Shown in pieces: positions 1-14,900 of a stretch of 64,000 nucleotides of DNA (its first letter is position 1; every line of letters starts with the position of its first letter). The position numbers and the translations under genes are program-made. The notes beneath the pieces were generated by a model, which saw nothing but the letters and a program-made list of their open reading frames with translations, made no database searches and had not been told where the DNA came from. This stretch comes from Casuarina equisetifolia (lineage: Eukaryota > Streptophyta > Magnoliopsida > Fagales > Casuarinaceae). Location of the stretch: the NCBI GenBank assembly GCA_028551475.1, contig CM052355.1, positions 4,712,001 to 4,776,000 on the forward strand. The letters run 5' to 3'.

Positions 1-739
1 CTTTTAGTTGCTAAGTAGGTACGGTGCTTTTATGTAGTGAATGGTTCATGCTTGAACATTTGCTTTGTGTGTGCATTTACAGCACGTTCGACGATCTATC
101 AAATTTAAGTAGCCCTGAAATTTGCATCTGAAATCAGAAATTATTCAATACTTATAGATGGTTGGCTTTTCTGCAAATATTTAGGTGCTGCAGTTCCTTT
201 GTACCTTTTTCTTTACGAATGTTGAAATGTTGATCTTGCAAATGGTTTGCTGCACTACTTGTGGAAATCATTTTCTGAAGTGTTAACTAAAGACTATAGG
301 TTCCTGAACATTCTTTTCTTTTTTATTGAATTTTATTTTTTGCAGTATATGCAGTTGAAGACAAATCTAGTGTAGGGCCTTTATGTCTGTACAGTTGTAC
401 CAGCATCTAATCAATTTATTTTGTGGGGTCTCTCCAACTTAGATGGAGCCTCTTGCTCATTTAGATCCATAGTTTTACCAAGCCGTCAAAATTTGTCTTG
501 TTATATAGTTCTTACTAGTTTGGCGTGTTTATCAAGTATAAGAGCAACATGATCTTGGAAAAATGCTCTCAGATTAACTTCTCCAACTGTTGACTCTATT
601 CGCTTTGATGTTGTCTTGCCATGTTGATCAAAACTTGTCAATATTAACTTCACTTAGACAGTGGTACAGATACTTTGCACAAGGAAAACATTTGCTCGTG
701 GAATTTATGTTGTGAATTGTCGGCGATGTACTTTTGCAG

Positions 740-1155
740 GCTGTAAACGTTGGAAATGGCACCCATACCAATATTCTCAATGGTGTTTATAGCGGCAGTA
801 GCAGTATGGAAGTAAATACACCTGAAGCAGTTTTGAACGAACCTAAAGCCAATGTTCAATGCGGTGACAACTCCCAGAAAGGAATGAACCCCACTCTAGC
901 TAGAATCAATCTGTGAGTATCTCTAGTAGTTCTACATCAAATCTGGCACTAGAACTTGTAATAGTCTGTCATTCACAAATGTTGAGCATTTCAACAATTT
1001 CCGTTAGAACTGATTTATTTGTCTTTTGTTTTGTTTTTATCGACAGAGAATCTTGGGAAGAGACAACTAGAAGATCTGCAAAACCGGAAACTAATCCAAT
1101 TTTCGCTACAATTAGAGCATTTGTAGCAGCCTTCATGAAATTTTGGTCTGAATGA
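740..1155 (+). CDS. 3'-terminal exons of an unrecognised protein gene (partial)
   Basis: Two coding exons agree in phase. The first runs 740-912, after a TTTTGCAG acceptor, and ends at a CT|GTGAGT donor in phase 2. The second runs 1047-1155, after a CGACAG acceptor, and ends in TGA. The first exon is rich in Asn, Gly and Ser and looks disordered. The second gives a basic-then-hydrophobic tail ending AFVAAFMKFWSE, which could be an amphipathic or membrane-touching helix. I do not recognise the family. Earlier exons probably lie in 1-739 or beyond the window edge, but none could be fixed. Confidence is moderate that this is real coding sequence, because the splice phases agree and the ORF ends cleanly before a T-rich 3' region. 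Confidence 0.5.
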
Positions 1156-4100
1156 ACTCTCGCGACTCTAGTTTTTTTTTTTTTTTTCCAACCCCCCCTC
1201 CTTTCCTCTTATGCCGTTGCATCATAGATGTAGAGCTATATGCTTGCTGTATAATGCCTGATGTCACTTGGGTAATCTTTATATTCCACTTCGTGTTGGG
1301 CTATAAATGTTCTATTTTAATTTCTCACTTCCTATTGGTGGAATTGGAGGTCCTTTGAACACTCCAGATATTTCTCCAATCCTGAAACACCCATGCGTAA
1401 TGAAGATGACTTTTCGTGTTTCTGATGTAATGCCAAGAGACATGCATTGAATAAGCCGGCAGAGATGTGGGGGCAATGTGCTTGAAGACCCCGAACTTCG
1501 TTCCTCCCACGCTTCTATAGCATTTTTTCCTGGCCTAACCGAATAAATGTGCATTTGTGTTAGATTTGCCTCATTATGAGATGTACAAAATGTGAGATCC
1601 GACCACCTAACCCCGAAGAACCTTGATTTCTTAGATGTCTTGTGGGGCTAAATATTTAACAGCATCCTTCACAAAGAGTCATGAACAGCCAAGCCAAGAA
1701 TCTGAAATTTTGAACGGCAAAAGTAAGAAGAGGTCAATATAGTATAAAAAATGCCTCAGGAATCAGCACGCCAATCATCAACGACCCAAAAGGTACAAGT
1801 CCCACGTTTAAGAAGCAAATATAATACCCCGGAAATCATCTAAAATTCTCTAGATTTTTCGATATGAAACCTCTAGTTCCCCTCCTTTTAGAAGAAACAA
1901 ATGTCAGCAGTCAAAGCACGTCTGCCGAAGGATTCAAATATTTGACGAATGTCTATCACGGGATAATAGTCACCTGTAATCATACATTTGTCAAAGCAAT
2001 TTTGCTTGCAGAAAATTCAAAGAAAAAGTTATGTCATAGATGACGTATAGAAATGGCATACGGTTTTGAAAAAACCAATGGAAGTTGATGGATGTGAGCT
2101 AATGAAGTTGAAACTTATAGCTTCCACGGGACGGCTCTTCAAATTGACATCCAGCATGACTATCAATAAAACAAGGAGAAAATAATTGGGAAGTACGCAA
2201 GTCCTGAAAAATCGCATTGACCAGCCAAACTCCTTCATTTGTTCAACAAACCTTCCTCGCCGTGATATTGGCTGTTAGTACACCTTCATTTTAGCTACTC
2301 TGGTTATGGGTTTCCTTTGTGCATAATGCATACGCATTTACAAGATACTTCTATGGCTTCATGGCCATTTTCTCAAAGATGGTTCCTTTACAATCGGCAT
2401 TTCTATTGTACTTCTACAGATCCGTTACATTTAGCTTTCTGATAAGCTAAGTCGGCAGTCCCATAAATGTCAATGGTTTTGTTTTTCACCGCCTACCCTA
2501 CTCGTAAGTTAAGACTTTTGGGGTAGTCTTGAGGTAGATTTTGGTGCCTTTCTAACTACTCCAACGTGTGCACATTTTCAACTTATCTGCTTCTGATATG
2601 ACCTTCCGTGATCTTCAATTGTATTTAGCTCAGCAAGAAACTTGCCTCATGGCCCCTCGTAGCCAACAAAAGAAAGCGACAGGAAGAAGATGAAGAAGTA
2701 AATGGCCCTTAACCTAGTAATACATAATAGGCCTTAGGACAGAATCTAAATACTGGACAAGAGAACTAGCCGTCTCAATCTTCAACTAAAATAGTACGTA
2801 GCAATTTCCTATTTCCTCCATTCGTTGTAGCTTTATTTTATTTTAGGGTTGTTATAGCTTCGAATCTTGATCAATAACCACTGTCAGCTCACAACAGTTC
2901 ATTGAAGTAATGATAAACTATCCTTGTGATGGAGAGACACCATGGTTTTAAATCCTGCAGTTATCATAAGCAAGCTTCCAATTTGCTTAACTTGCCCTCT
3001 AAATATAGATTGCAGGCCTATCTGCCATCTGGCCATGATCGTGAAGGCCTTGAAATTGAACAACTTTCTCTCAGCAAGTGATTTTAATGCTTCATAAATT
3101 TTGTAGCGTCTGAAATGCTGGAGTCTTTATGTCCAACAATATCATTAAAGAGGCTTTATTTTCATCTGTATAGAGAATGGACGTTACTGAAATGTAAACT
3201 AAAGCTCAAGGAGACGCCAGTTTTTGTACATACATAGCGTTAATGCATTACACTTAAATTCATTAATGTTCAGTAATAGCGTAGCATTCTGCACAATTTT
3301 GTTCTGAGGAGCAAGGACAGAAGAAGATTCCAACCCGAGGAAGACAGAAGACAGCAGGAGAGTAGGTACACTGGTGGCTCTTTGCGGAAGGCTGTCAGTG
3401 GTTAAGTGAGGACTTTAACAATTAGCAATGGAGGTTAGGTTTTCCCGATGCGATAAGATCATCATAATTTCTTCGCTGCAGACTTTGATATGTTTATTTT
3501 GCAACAAAAGTTGACTTCAGATCATCGAATCCCATGGGACGTCGAGCTGCGGAAAAGTTAGGCCGTCCGCTGCAACCGAGGAAACTTCCCATTAGCAACA
3601 AGCTGAAACAAAACGAGAAACACGTACTTTGCCGTCGGAATATCCGTAAAACAAGAGGAGGAAAATGCAGAGGCGACCCTTAGTGCCTACATGCCTTGGC
3701 TAAACTCGAAAGCCACAGAGTTTTAGGGTGAAACATTCGATGTACGGTCTGAAAGCTACACTAATGCTGTCTCTGAAATTTCAAGCACTGATCTCTACTC
3801 TACGTAATTACCCTTAAAATATAGCATATCGGTACATCCAATGGCCCTAAATGCGTAATGGAATTATAGGCAACTGCTTTGTCAGAGGCATTTTGTTTCA
3901 GAACGCTTGTCTGCTTGTTGAATCTTTATGTAACTACTACATCTGGATTGGTATATGCCACATGATCCAGTTTGCTTTCTTTAAATTATTATCTCTCTTT
4001 TAGCTAAAAAAAAAAAAAAAAAAGGAAAAATCGCTTAAAACAAGGGAAGACCAATGATTCAAAGATTGAAAGCTTCAATCTTTAAGAATTTTTTTGATTA

Positions 4101-7053
4101 TTTGGAAGATATTTTCTAATTTCACTACTCTCTCAAATGGCCTAATATCTAGGCAATCATCCCATTAGTAACATTTTTTTAATAAGTAAGCAAAAATTAA
4201 CATATATACTAAAGATCATTACGTTTGGTTAGGGGCATTCCCTTACAACAAGATCATGTAGCATCACATCAAATTAAAAATAATCTCTTTAAGTTTCCAA
4301 GCATGCTAAATATGTATGTTTTAATTATTTTTAGGGTCTTTTAACACAATAAAATCTATTTATTATAAGTCTTTTAATGAAAGTTATACATTCTAAAACC
4401 ATATTGTTCCTAAACGTTACATCTTCCTATACTGTCAAACTGTTCCACAAACTTAGGTAGAAAGATTAAAGTTATTTCACCACACTCAAAAAGGAATAGA
4501 AATTCAACTAATTTTTAGGTTATATTTCCGCATAGAGAAAAGGATCTGTTTCCAATAGCACAAAAATGTTTTAATGCTCTGCTAGAAACTCAGATGACTT
4601 TCTTAACAGCATGCAAGCCTGGGAAAGGAATCAATCTAAGTTGTCTTCTTTGTGCTACTTTTTCTCTTGTGGGTACTTTATGCTAGTTGAACTGGGACAT
4701 TTTTGGGTGTCATGTGGCCATCTGGTGCTTATGTTGCCTTTTTAATAGGAAGGGGAATAAATATGCTTGTAAATCACGACGTAGAGTCCAGTCAAAGAAC
4801 ATGAAACGATCTCCCCACCTTTTGCTCCCATCTTCAATGATTTGGTTCTCCTGAACAAAGCAGAGATCCCAACTCAAAGCTTGTCACGAACTCTTCTTCT
4901 TGCTTTGGATCTGGGTTTCTTCTTTGCAGAAAAGAACAGGAGAATATAATAAAATGAAAGCAGGAAAGGTTAATAGTTCTTAGGCAAGCTTGACAGGAAG
5001 AATAAAGTGCCGGTTAACGAGGTAAGCTTTCGAATGTCGTTGTCTGGCATAGCCCCAAACACATGCATCGATGTTAACGTTACCGTTATCTTGAAGTCCT
5101 CAAGAGTGTTTCGTCACAATCATCTTGCACGTGTCTTCCTATTGACCAACAAAAGCTAGCTCATAATATAATCACCTACTCTTTTTCTGCATTGTCAAAT
5201 GAGAATTTGTAGCTGGTATATATTTTCAACAAACAAGATATGTAAATATAGAGAAAAGAAAGCAAATTCAAATTGAATAAAGGTTATTTTAGTTTTTAAA
5301 AAAAGAAAAAGAAAAAAAAAAAGAAATAGAGAGAGAATTGTACTCCGTTGTTGCCGTGCATGAATCATGCTGAACGTGGATAGGTATGATTTCATGGGAG
5401 GATGATTGCCTAGTATTCCATGCCAGGAGAGTTAAAATAGCATTATTAAAAGGGAGAGTAGATTTGACCTTTTGTAAGCTTATGATTAACGGTGAAAACC
5501 AAGCAAGCGGTGGGTACGATCAGACACTTCACGTGGAAAGATTCATTGCGATAACGAGTTGGTATTTGGTAAACCCAACCCAAACCACCTTCCCCATTTT
5601 TATAGTGTGAGAGAGATAGATCTGGTAGATGGCGTATTCAAGGCTCCAAACCGGAATCCTATGCGAATTGGAGGAGACAGGGATTGGAAGGGAAGGTTGC
5701 AGCCAAATCTGTTGTTTTCTAGAGGGCTATCTGCTCCAGGTTCTTCTGTGGGATTTCCCTTCTCCACCCTCAATTAAAGATCGATCTATCTATCTATCTA
5801 TCACAATTGGATGCCAATTAATATGTTAAAGATGTGGCTCTTACTTGTTTTCTTTTTATATCGTTATAATAAAATAGATAGTGTATTAGAATTAGAGTCT
5901 CATAACTTGAAATTTGGAAATTTATTATATCATTGTCATAGAATGGGAATAAGAAATAGATAATGTTGTTTAATTAAATAAATCTCATGATTCAATGAGA
6001 TTCCATCGAAGCAATTTGTTAATGTACATTGTTTTTGGGTTTGATAAAATAAATAAAATAAATTTCTTATATAATTCTTATCATAAATGAACAAGATGCT
6101 AGAAAATGCTAAAAATAAAGTCAATTCATAAAAAAAAGAATATAATGATTTATGTTCTAAAAATAGTTTAACTCGATATTTCCCACTTCATCATCATTTT
6201 GCAAGACCTTTTGAGTCTACGTGTTCTTATTGATGTAATATAGTAAATCATTTCTAATAATTATATTTGCTTGAACAACACTTCTAGTGGTAATAATTAT
6301 TGATAAATTGATATGGATTTTTTAGAAAATATATGAAATAAAATAAACAGTACTTTAGAAGGGGAGTTAAACTCTAAGATAAAAATTAAGATATCATAAT
6401 TGACATTCTCTTTTCGTACTTTAGCATGTAAGACGGTAACGAATGTTTAACTGGTGTGAACTAACGCCCCTCATGAGCGCGTGGGAAGGAAGCGGGGCGC
6501 AGAACCCAGCCTTTCGCCCCTAACGTAAGCTGTACGTTCCACATTGCAACGGAGAAAAGCGAAAGGCGATGAAATGAGACGAGGAAAAGGTGGTTTTATC
6601 CCATGAGATCGACCTCAAAGACGACCGAGAAAGCCGCATGGACACCAAGCCCCACCAGGAACAATTTTGTCAAATGGTTAGCCCTTTAACTGGGTTTGTC
6701 TGTAACCGGCTTACCATCACACACAGATTGTGTATTATAACAGCAGATTCGCCATAACTATGAGGAAGTCTGGTAAAAATATGGTGAGGAGAAAGTATGA
6801 GACATAACTCAGCCAAATCTCTGAGCTGCTGGGCTGCTTCCTTTCTTTAATTGGTAGCTTAGAAAAGCCAAATCCTGCCATCCTACAATACAGCTCATTG
6901 CACGGTTAAAATGGGAAAGAACCGGTAAGGAAATCTCCAAAATGCTGTCATCTAAGTCGCTTCGGCAGTTTTGGTCCCAGCTCGTTTCTAAACTAGATAG
7001 AATAAAGAGCCATCAACGACCCTTCACACTCTCTCTCTCTCTCTCTCTCTCTT

Positions 7054-7089
<36 letters not shown>

Positions 7090-7209
7090 TCGCTTTCTCT
7101 CTCTGTAGACGTGTATTTCCTTATAACGCACGCCTTCCAGCTCGTTTTCCTCCATAAATTTTCCCACACCTCACCTTCATTTCCAGCCCTTCACGGATAA
7201 ACGACAACG
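1156..7209. other. AT-rich intergenic region upstream of the CDK inhibitor gene
   Basis: No ORF here has family resemblance or splice-consistent neighbours. Visible items are poly(A) and poly(T) runs (about 4006-4023), a purine tract (about 5298-5335), a short ATCT repeat (about 5782-5803) and a GC-richer patch at about 6465-6545. The last 200 bases before 7210 are pyrimidine-rich and probably contain the 5' UTR of the next gene. Confidence 0.6.
7029..7104. repeat. CT microsatellite in the leader of the CDK inhibitor gene
   Basis: Interrupted (CT)n tract about 75 bases long that ends roughly 105 bases before the start codon at 7210. Pyrimidine-rich CT tracts are common in plant 5' UTRs and core promoters. 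Confidence 0.85.
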
Positions 7210-7611
7210 ATGACGACCATGTCCGCCGATCTGGAGTTCTTGCACGACTCGTGCGAAATCCGCCGGCTCACCGTGAAGACCAGAGCAACAGAACAAGCCT
7301 CCAAAGATGCCGCGGATGATATTGGTGGCGGCGTTGTCGCTGAGCTGCCAAAGAACGAGGAAGACAACAACAACAACGACAACAGCGAGTGCCGGACTCC
7401 GACATCTGCGGAGCATAGAATTCCCAAGATCCTAGATTGTCCCCCCGCGCCACGGAAAGCCAGAAGGGCACCCTCATGCAAAAGAAAACTGTCCGAGCTT
7501 CAGTTCTTCGAGATCGTGAACCCCGAAGAGGTCGACGCGTTTTTCAGATCGAGTTTCGAGAAGCTATCCACTGCTCCGTCTGCCAAGAGGAGCTGCTGCC
7601 CATGTAAATGA
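7210..7611 (+). CDS. SMR: SIAMESE-related cyclin-dependent kinase inhibitor (SIM/SMR family)
   Basis: Single-exon, 133-residue protein. SIM/SMR proteins bind CDK-cyclin complexes in the nucleus, block mitosis and promote endoreduplication. The family core is present in order: CRTPTSAEHRIP (about residues 60-71), the proline motif CPPAPRK (about 77-83), a basic CKRKL, and FFEIVNPEEVDAFF (about 100-113), which is the conserved cyclin/CDK-contact region. A Lys/Cys-rich tail ends at TGA. The N-terminal half is acidic and low in complexity, with an Asn/Asp run, as expected for these disordered proteins. The ATG at 7210 follows an ACGACG leader and a CT-rich 5' UTR. The EIVN...FF region and the KR-Cys tail resemble the SIM/SMR1 branch, and gene order supports SIM orthology, but the branch call is inference. 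Confidence 0.9.
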   Translation: MTTMSADLEFLHDSCEIRRLTVKTRATEQASKDAADDIGGGVVAELPKNEEDNNNNDNSECRTPTSAEHRIPKILDCPPAPRKARRAPSCKRKLSELQFFEIVNPEEVDAFFRSSFEKLSTAPSAKRSCCPCK

Positions 7612-8923
7612 TCGCTGCCAGACAAGTTTGAAAAAAATTTTACACGCTGTTGTTATTATTTATTTTTATAAATATATTTCTTCCTTTTCTTCTTGCTCTC
7701 AATTCTTCTCTATGGTGGATATGGTTGATACGTTCATATGTATCCTTCTCCTGCTTGAGATTGTATTCTAGGATCCTCGGAGCTGTCTAAAATTTCAGAC
7801 AATTTGAGATCTAAACCTCGGTTATAAAAGCAATGAATTTACGTCAGTATGAATCTCAAGAATTGCAGTTGAGTTGTGTGCTTTTCCGGTGTTTACATTT
7901 CTGCTCTGGGTTTGCCTTAATCACGGTTGGAAGAACTAGAAAGGCCAATGTTCGGAAAGCATGATTGGTAGAGAAGAGTTGAATTCGGCGAAACAAAATG
8001 GTTGCTTCTTTTTATTTTATTATTTATTATTTATTATTTTTTTCTACGCCTGATGAAGGACGTGAGGTTCGACCTTTCTGAATTAGACCATTGGTTTGTA
8101 TTTAGGATGGTAGCTTACGTTAAGAAGATCATGGATTTCGGTAATTTTTTCTTCTGGTTGGTGGTTAAGATGGTTGATCAACCTTTCGTTTGACATATTT
8201 ATGTGGAGTGACTGACACGGCTCCGGATGGACTAAACTTGAATATTTTCAGGCAGCGAACGAGAGAGAGAGAGAGAGTTTTTGTACGTATTGATAACCCC
8301 AAAAATGGATGCAATGGCTTCTGGTTCATGCACCACTAGCATTCACTAGAAAAACGAATCTTGTCTCTTCGAGGATGGATCATAATTCAAAACTGGAAAC
8401 AAGGTTAATTTAGCATGTTCACATCCGCAATGAACATATTGCACGACCTCACATGGGTAGAAAACATCTACAACTAAATCAATTCAATTCAAAGGAAAAG
8501 TGCCCAGAATTTTCAAATAGAAGAAAACAAATCTGAAACCACTGGAGTAAGTATGTCGTATGGAATTACATCATACACATGGGAGATGGTTAATTCAAGA
8601 GATACCTCCATGTGCTAATTTAGAAGCATAAGGATTAAATATCGATCAAAGAGATCCCTTCCGAGTCAATCAGTTCCAAACACTGAAATTGATGGGGAAG
8701 CCCATGCAAAAGGTAGTTCATGCATATATATGTATATATATTTCTATTTTGTTGGCCACTCTGAGATCGGCTTCATTCTGACGGTTCTTGGAGGTGAGGC
8801 AAAAAGCGAGATTAGAATAAATTATGATTGTTCATCCATGATTAGGAAGGCCAATCTCAACGCTTAGATTGTAAGCCACTCTTTGTCCCTTAATCTTTTG
8901 ACGGAATAAAGTTGCTGCTGCAA

Positions 8924-8926
<3 letters not shown>

Positions 8927-8961
<35 letters not shown>
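8927..8961. repeat. GA microsatellite
   Basis: Near-perfect (AG)n run of about 35 bases in intergenic DNA. Confidence 0.9.
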
Positions 8962-8963
<2 letters not shown>

Positions 8964-11900
8964 ACAGATATAAAGATGGTAAGCATAAGATCAAAAGGCC
9001 GGCTTCTCTTCCGTCTTAAAGGCCTGTTAAACTCTATCCAGTTTGTGTCTGAAAGCGTCAATGTCGAGGAGGATATTCATCTATTAATAACAATAGAACA
9101 GCTTTCTGAGAACTGTATAGTACAGCTATTGAAAAAAAAAAAAAGATCATTTATTTTCTACAAAATGCTTCTCATCTTAAATCAAATAGAATATGTAATT
9201 TGGGGGCACTCACTTTATCTTCTCTGTTTGGGGAATCTGAGATTTTTTATTCGGTAATCTTCAGAGCACAAAATTAAAAATAAAATAAAATTGAAAAGTT
9301 TTTGGTGTTATGTTTGGTAGTGCAACAAAATTCAAGAACGACCTAGTTTTGTATATAATAACAGAACAAGGCTTCAGATCTCAAGCGATCGATGTCGACT
9401 CCACGGGTTCGTGTCTTGTAGAATTGATGCTTAATGTCTGACAACGGATATGTGGGTCCAGCTGCTCAGAGGAAGCTATCTTTGTAGGCATCTTTCTGCA
9501 GGCTCGATCACCTAGAAATACTTCCTTGGTCTAAACAGGTATTCTGAAAGAAAGAAACTTCACTGAGCTTGGGTTCAATCTACTCAAGCGGCATCCCACT
9601 TCAATCTCACTCTAGGAAGTCGTTTGGAAACTTCTTCCTGTTGAAGTCTTTTTGGAACCCTTGATCTATCTACGGGAAGGAGGATCTTCTGTGGACTCGC
9701 TGTAATGCAGATGTTGAAACGTGCAAATGATCGTCTAAAACCTCTGAATCAACACGGTTCTTAATCCTGTACTTCCAGAAGAGTCTCACTCTTTTCTGGT
9801 GTTTCTATTGTCGAAAATTTGCTTGAAATTAAGCCGTGCCATGGCAGTTCGGGACTCTTTCATGATAATTGTCACCATCTGTAAAACTACTCTGGAGCTA
9901 CCATTGCCGCCTGGAATGAAGTCTTCACCCAAACTGACCCCACGTGAGGAGAAGCTAAGGCTTCCTTCCTCCCTTTCGAGAAAAATGGTGGAGTTCCATC
10001 TTTCCATTGATATTATATAAGAGAGCTTCTAAATTGTTGTTTCCATTCTTTCCAACAAACCCTTATGGAACATGTTAAATTTGGGTTATTAAAGAGTGAA
10101 TTTCTGGAATGAGCTTGTTCCTTTCCTACGCTTATCTAGTTTGGCTGCAAGGTCCATGGTTCCATTGATTCCAAATGATAGAATGTTGCGGTAGAGGGAT
10201 AGTAGGCTCCCGAACGTCCAAAGGCGCGTCAGATCAAGATCTAACCATAAAGAGTGGGTCTACATCAGAAACGTGATGTTAAAGCTGTCTGTAAAACCTT
10301 TAATTAGTTCGTAAAGATGTGCTAACTTTCCACATCGTCTAAGTTACGTCTCGTAATCTTTATTTCTACCGAAAGAAAAAGGAAGTCTCACAAGAGATGG
10401 GAAAGGACCAACAAATGAAAAGAAAAGAACCCCACCTAGATTACACTAACGAAAGGAAAGAAACTCATAGAAAAGTTAAAGAAAAGATCCCCAGAAGCAG
10501 AGCTTCGCTCTAAACGGATCCCTTTTGCCTTGTAAGGCAAGTGTTGCATCTGCAAAAGTGCGTTCTTACTGAAGCAGTATGTTCCATGTAGGAATCCACT
10601 TTCTCGGGAATCGTCGGTGTTGGCCTTTGTGCTTCAGTGTTACGACCGAGGTGAAGAGATCGAACACTGGCGTGGAAAGTGTGATCTGGACGTCAAAACC
10701 TTTTTGATACAACAGCTCCGACATCGGGAATGGATGCATGAGAGCTGTCAAGAGATTTGTCCTCCATATACCCAATAAACTAATCGATGAAATCACAAAT
10801 CCACACATTTGTTGGTATAATATCTTGAATTGAGAACTTCATTTCAACGTGGCATTTTTGCAGTAAAAACTTCGAAGACGTTGGCTAGCCATGATTGCTA
10901 GATGATCTACAAGTCAAATGAGATGAAATGAGTACAATCGTCCTGCTTACCATACTTGCAATCAAGGTTTTTAACGGATGCACAAGACTCCAAGACCTGT
11001 TCGGGGGTGGAGAATGTGTGTGGCCCATGCAACCACGGACATATTCCGAAAACCCCGGTTCTGCACAGTGAACGATCCGTTTGCTTTGAAGTTGTGTCAC
11101 ATCGTAGTGATCATCGGACAATGCAACCGACGGTCCTGCTTGATTTTTGGTGCGTAGAAATGGCGGCCAAAGACTAGCAAACAGTTTAAGATCATGAATA
11201 GTGACGCATACTTTACAACCATTCTACATGACAAAACCATTGTCGGGACACAGGACCGCTGAATCTCGTCATAATCTTTCACAGCTCTTCGTGTTTTGAT
11301 TTAAGTTCCTGTGTTATCTCAACCAGGCAAAGTTGACTTACCAAGGGGTTCATATGCATGGCTGCTATAAAACAATCTTTCAGTGAAAATAGTCTTTGCT
11401 AGCAGGCAGGGTCCTTGGGCAAAACTGTTCACTGCTAAGCTTCTTCTTGTTTCCTCTTATACATTTGGATTGGGATAGAATTGAAACCATTTATAGTATT
11501 ATTCTTAAGCTCAACCCAGTAATATAGTGAGCTGGTAAGAGATTTCGCTTCATCACTGCCTTCTTCTTTTAATGATCCTGAAGTGAATAAACCATGGCTA
11601 CCACTGCGTTCGTTTGAAGTTATTTTTCTGACGAGGCAAAAAGACCCATTATCTCCAATTAATTAGCAAGATTTAAGAACTTCATATGCAGGTTTGCCCA
11701 AGGGAAGTTTGGAAAACTTGCTCATCATTAACGAATAATAGTACTTGAATCTTTTGGGTCAACAAAAAGGCGTCAAGCTTCATCTTTCTCGATTCTCTTG
11801 GTTAACCAATGTCAAGATTAGAAAATAAGTACAAGCACATGGGGAACTCCAAATTTCGAGAATTGTGTTATCTTATCGGGATTGTCTCTTTCAAATGTCA

Positions 11901-14900
11901 ATCAGGGAAGTTTAATCATATCACCGTAAAGCGCACGGATTTGGTGAAAGGGCTTCTGTTCTCATTTTCTGATCCTTTTAAAAAAAAAAAAAATTGCACT
12001 GCATAAAGAAGATAGAATACCCTTCCCATAAAATTCCTTTAAATATACTCTCAAAGTTTGAGCTTTAAACCTCAAAGCCACAATATTAGCGAACCGGGAC
12101 ATGCCATTTGTCTGGAATCTATTCAAGGCCTGCTGAACAGAGGAATGAGGATACTTTTATATGACCAAAATTGGTTGCTGGGAATAAGGTAAGAGTGGTT
12201 GAAACTTGAGTTATCCAATGTGAGAACCTTGACTTCGGCTGGAGTCTGTGTTGGTCGTACAATACTTTACACTTAACCTTGTTATTCTATCAAACAAGTG
12301 TGACATATTTAATAGTTTTCTCTTACCATAACGGTAATTATGGAAGTGAACATAAGCGAGCTAAATAAACTACACTCTATGGCATTGACATATAAAAGTA
12401 TAAAAATTTATGGAAGTTAGAGGATAACATAATAAATACTTAAATTCCTCCAACACTTAGAACCAAGGAAGTTAGAAAATGTTTATTGTAAGGGTTCAAA
12501 TATAAAATTCGAAAGAAACATTTTTATTGGTGAGTGCTTATTAGACCAATGAGATTGAAATTAAAAAATATGATTAGTTGGATATTATCATGGATGAAAT
12601 TGGTATATTTATTCGTTTTCTCATGATGTTTATCTACGGTGACCCAAGTCTTAACGTAATCTATGCACTAATAAGAGAGTACTAAAAATAAATTCCAACA
12701 GCATTCTCCTCTTGAGAGCAGCGTGTGGCTATCATTTTAGCTTCCCTCCACTAACTATATCTGTTCAAAATCCTAGAAGGAGCTTCTTTTTCGTAATGCG
12801 TGGGCACCTCACAATTGTATGAATTCGAATCATTGCCAAAATCTCATCACATGTCCGTGACATATTGCGGAGACCAGAACAAGTATGAGGAAAACATTTC
12901 CGATCAGGTCAGATCTTGACAAGAAAATTATAATCATTTGTGGGTATAGGACTAAAGTTTCACATTGGAATCATGATCCCTTATGATAAACGATAAACTA
13001 AAAAAAAAAAATCTCTTTAACTATTAGGTTAATTTTTGAATTAAACTTTTAAATCTTCTAGCAAAGCTCAAGTTAAATTTGCTCTACTTGTACAATCTTA
13101 AACTAAATTTTATTTAGCTTACAAGAGGTGTTTGTGTTGGATGAAAGTCGCACACTGAGATTCTTTGTAATAAAATTTAAATAAAAGAAATGTTTTATAA
13201 ACTCTTAAACTAATTTTTAGGTTAAATTTTTTTAATTTTTTAATAAGCTGAAAAAGAAAGATAGAGATGGATCCTTTAAAAAATATGGAGGACAAAGTAA
13301 GTTTTTACGTAATCTTGGCTCCTCGCAGTTGTATGGGGCCAGGTTCTAAACTCGATTCGACGTTCTGCTGGTCATACTTTAGAGTCAGATTTCGTACATC
13401 GCAATGACTGCCTTTGTACCGCATGCTAAAGAAGCGGAAGGCCTAAAGACGTGCAATGTCAAATCATTATGTTGATTTTTGTTATTTGTCTCTCAATCTT
13501 CATTGCAGACGACAATCAATTATATAAGCCTTCGCTCCATGATAACACCAAATCTTTGTCAATTATATCTAAATATAAAAACAAGATTTGCTAATTTGCC
13601 AAAGCTCCTAATGGGAAAATTTAAACTCACCTATGACTAGTGGACAGAGGGACATGCAACTAAACAAGATGAAAACTGTTAATTGGCCCAATGATATTAC
13701 TAGTTATTCTAAAATAACCCCCAAAGGAAATTAAAAGTTGAGTGTTTAAAGGTTAGGTGAGTAAATAATGTCTAGTTTGATTGGTGTATACAACGGATTT
13801 TCTCTACTCTCCTAAATGTTTTCTTAATCAGTCTTGAGCATTCTATTTGTACCGAATATCAACAGTGTTTCTATCATGTTTCCATCGGCACTAGTCTAGG
13901 ATAGGCTGTCCAATTGAAGGATTTGGTTGGAACATATGGCAAGAAAGGAAAAAAAAAAAGTTTGTCAAAATGAAACTCAATTTACAAAACACATATCATA
14001 TGGTTCAAAATTTTTCTCCATTTGTGCGGTGTTACAATCTTGAAATCATAAATCCTTGATATCCTTGTTACATGATTATTGGATATTAAGCATATATATA
14101 AGAGACAACCTCACTTTGTTATGGCCTATTCAAGCCTAGACTAATCGCAACCTTTTTTTTCTTTCACCTTCTTTAGTAGTTGTAGCTTGTTTATTTACAA
14201 ATTGTGTCGTAACATTAAACTAAACTGTGAAAAAGTATCATACTTCAGGCTTTTGTTCTATCATTATCTTTGCTTTGGTCGTTAAAATTGGTTGCCTTCA
14301 ACCAGTTAGATTTTTTGCTTCCAAATTTTCATGGTAAGTGAACAGGACTATATCTGGAGATTATTTTTCATGTCCTGAGCTTATTGTGAAGTTGTGGTGT
14401 CCCATGGCTTTTTCAAAGGAGTTTTTTTTTTTTTTTTCTTTCTACAAGTTATCTACATAATAGGGACATGGGATGTTTCTTTTGGTTGTTGGTTGAATAT
14501 CAAGAAGGAAAAGGATATCTTGGGATTGATTTATGATGGGGATTGGAATTGACATTATAATTGGTATTGCACTCCCAACTTGTGTCAAAAACATGTAGGA
14601 TCGGCGGCCCCAAGTTAGTCGAACCAAAACTCGGTGCAAAAAAGTGGAGTGCAACAATCAAGTCTCGTGTTGAAGAAACCCAATTAGCCCTTGTAGTACC
14701 CGGTTTATTCTACAGGCCAGCGCAACTCTTTTCCTACAATTTATGGGCCTAGTCAATCGATGGACCATGTAGCAAAAGCCCAAAGTGGTGTTGGCCAGTA
14801 AACAACTACTAGGAGGAACTTGAATTTTGTCACACACTTTATTTTGGAATCACAAATCCTTTTGTAACATAAACTCAGATCATAATTACATTTTTAGGAC

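Noticed and set aside
7191-7481. 96-codon minus-strand ORF
   Set aside because: Antisense shadow of the CDK inhibitor coding region.
9786-10020. Overlapping 73-codon ORFs on both strands
   Set aside because: Mirror ORFs with no family match and no gene context.
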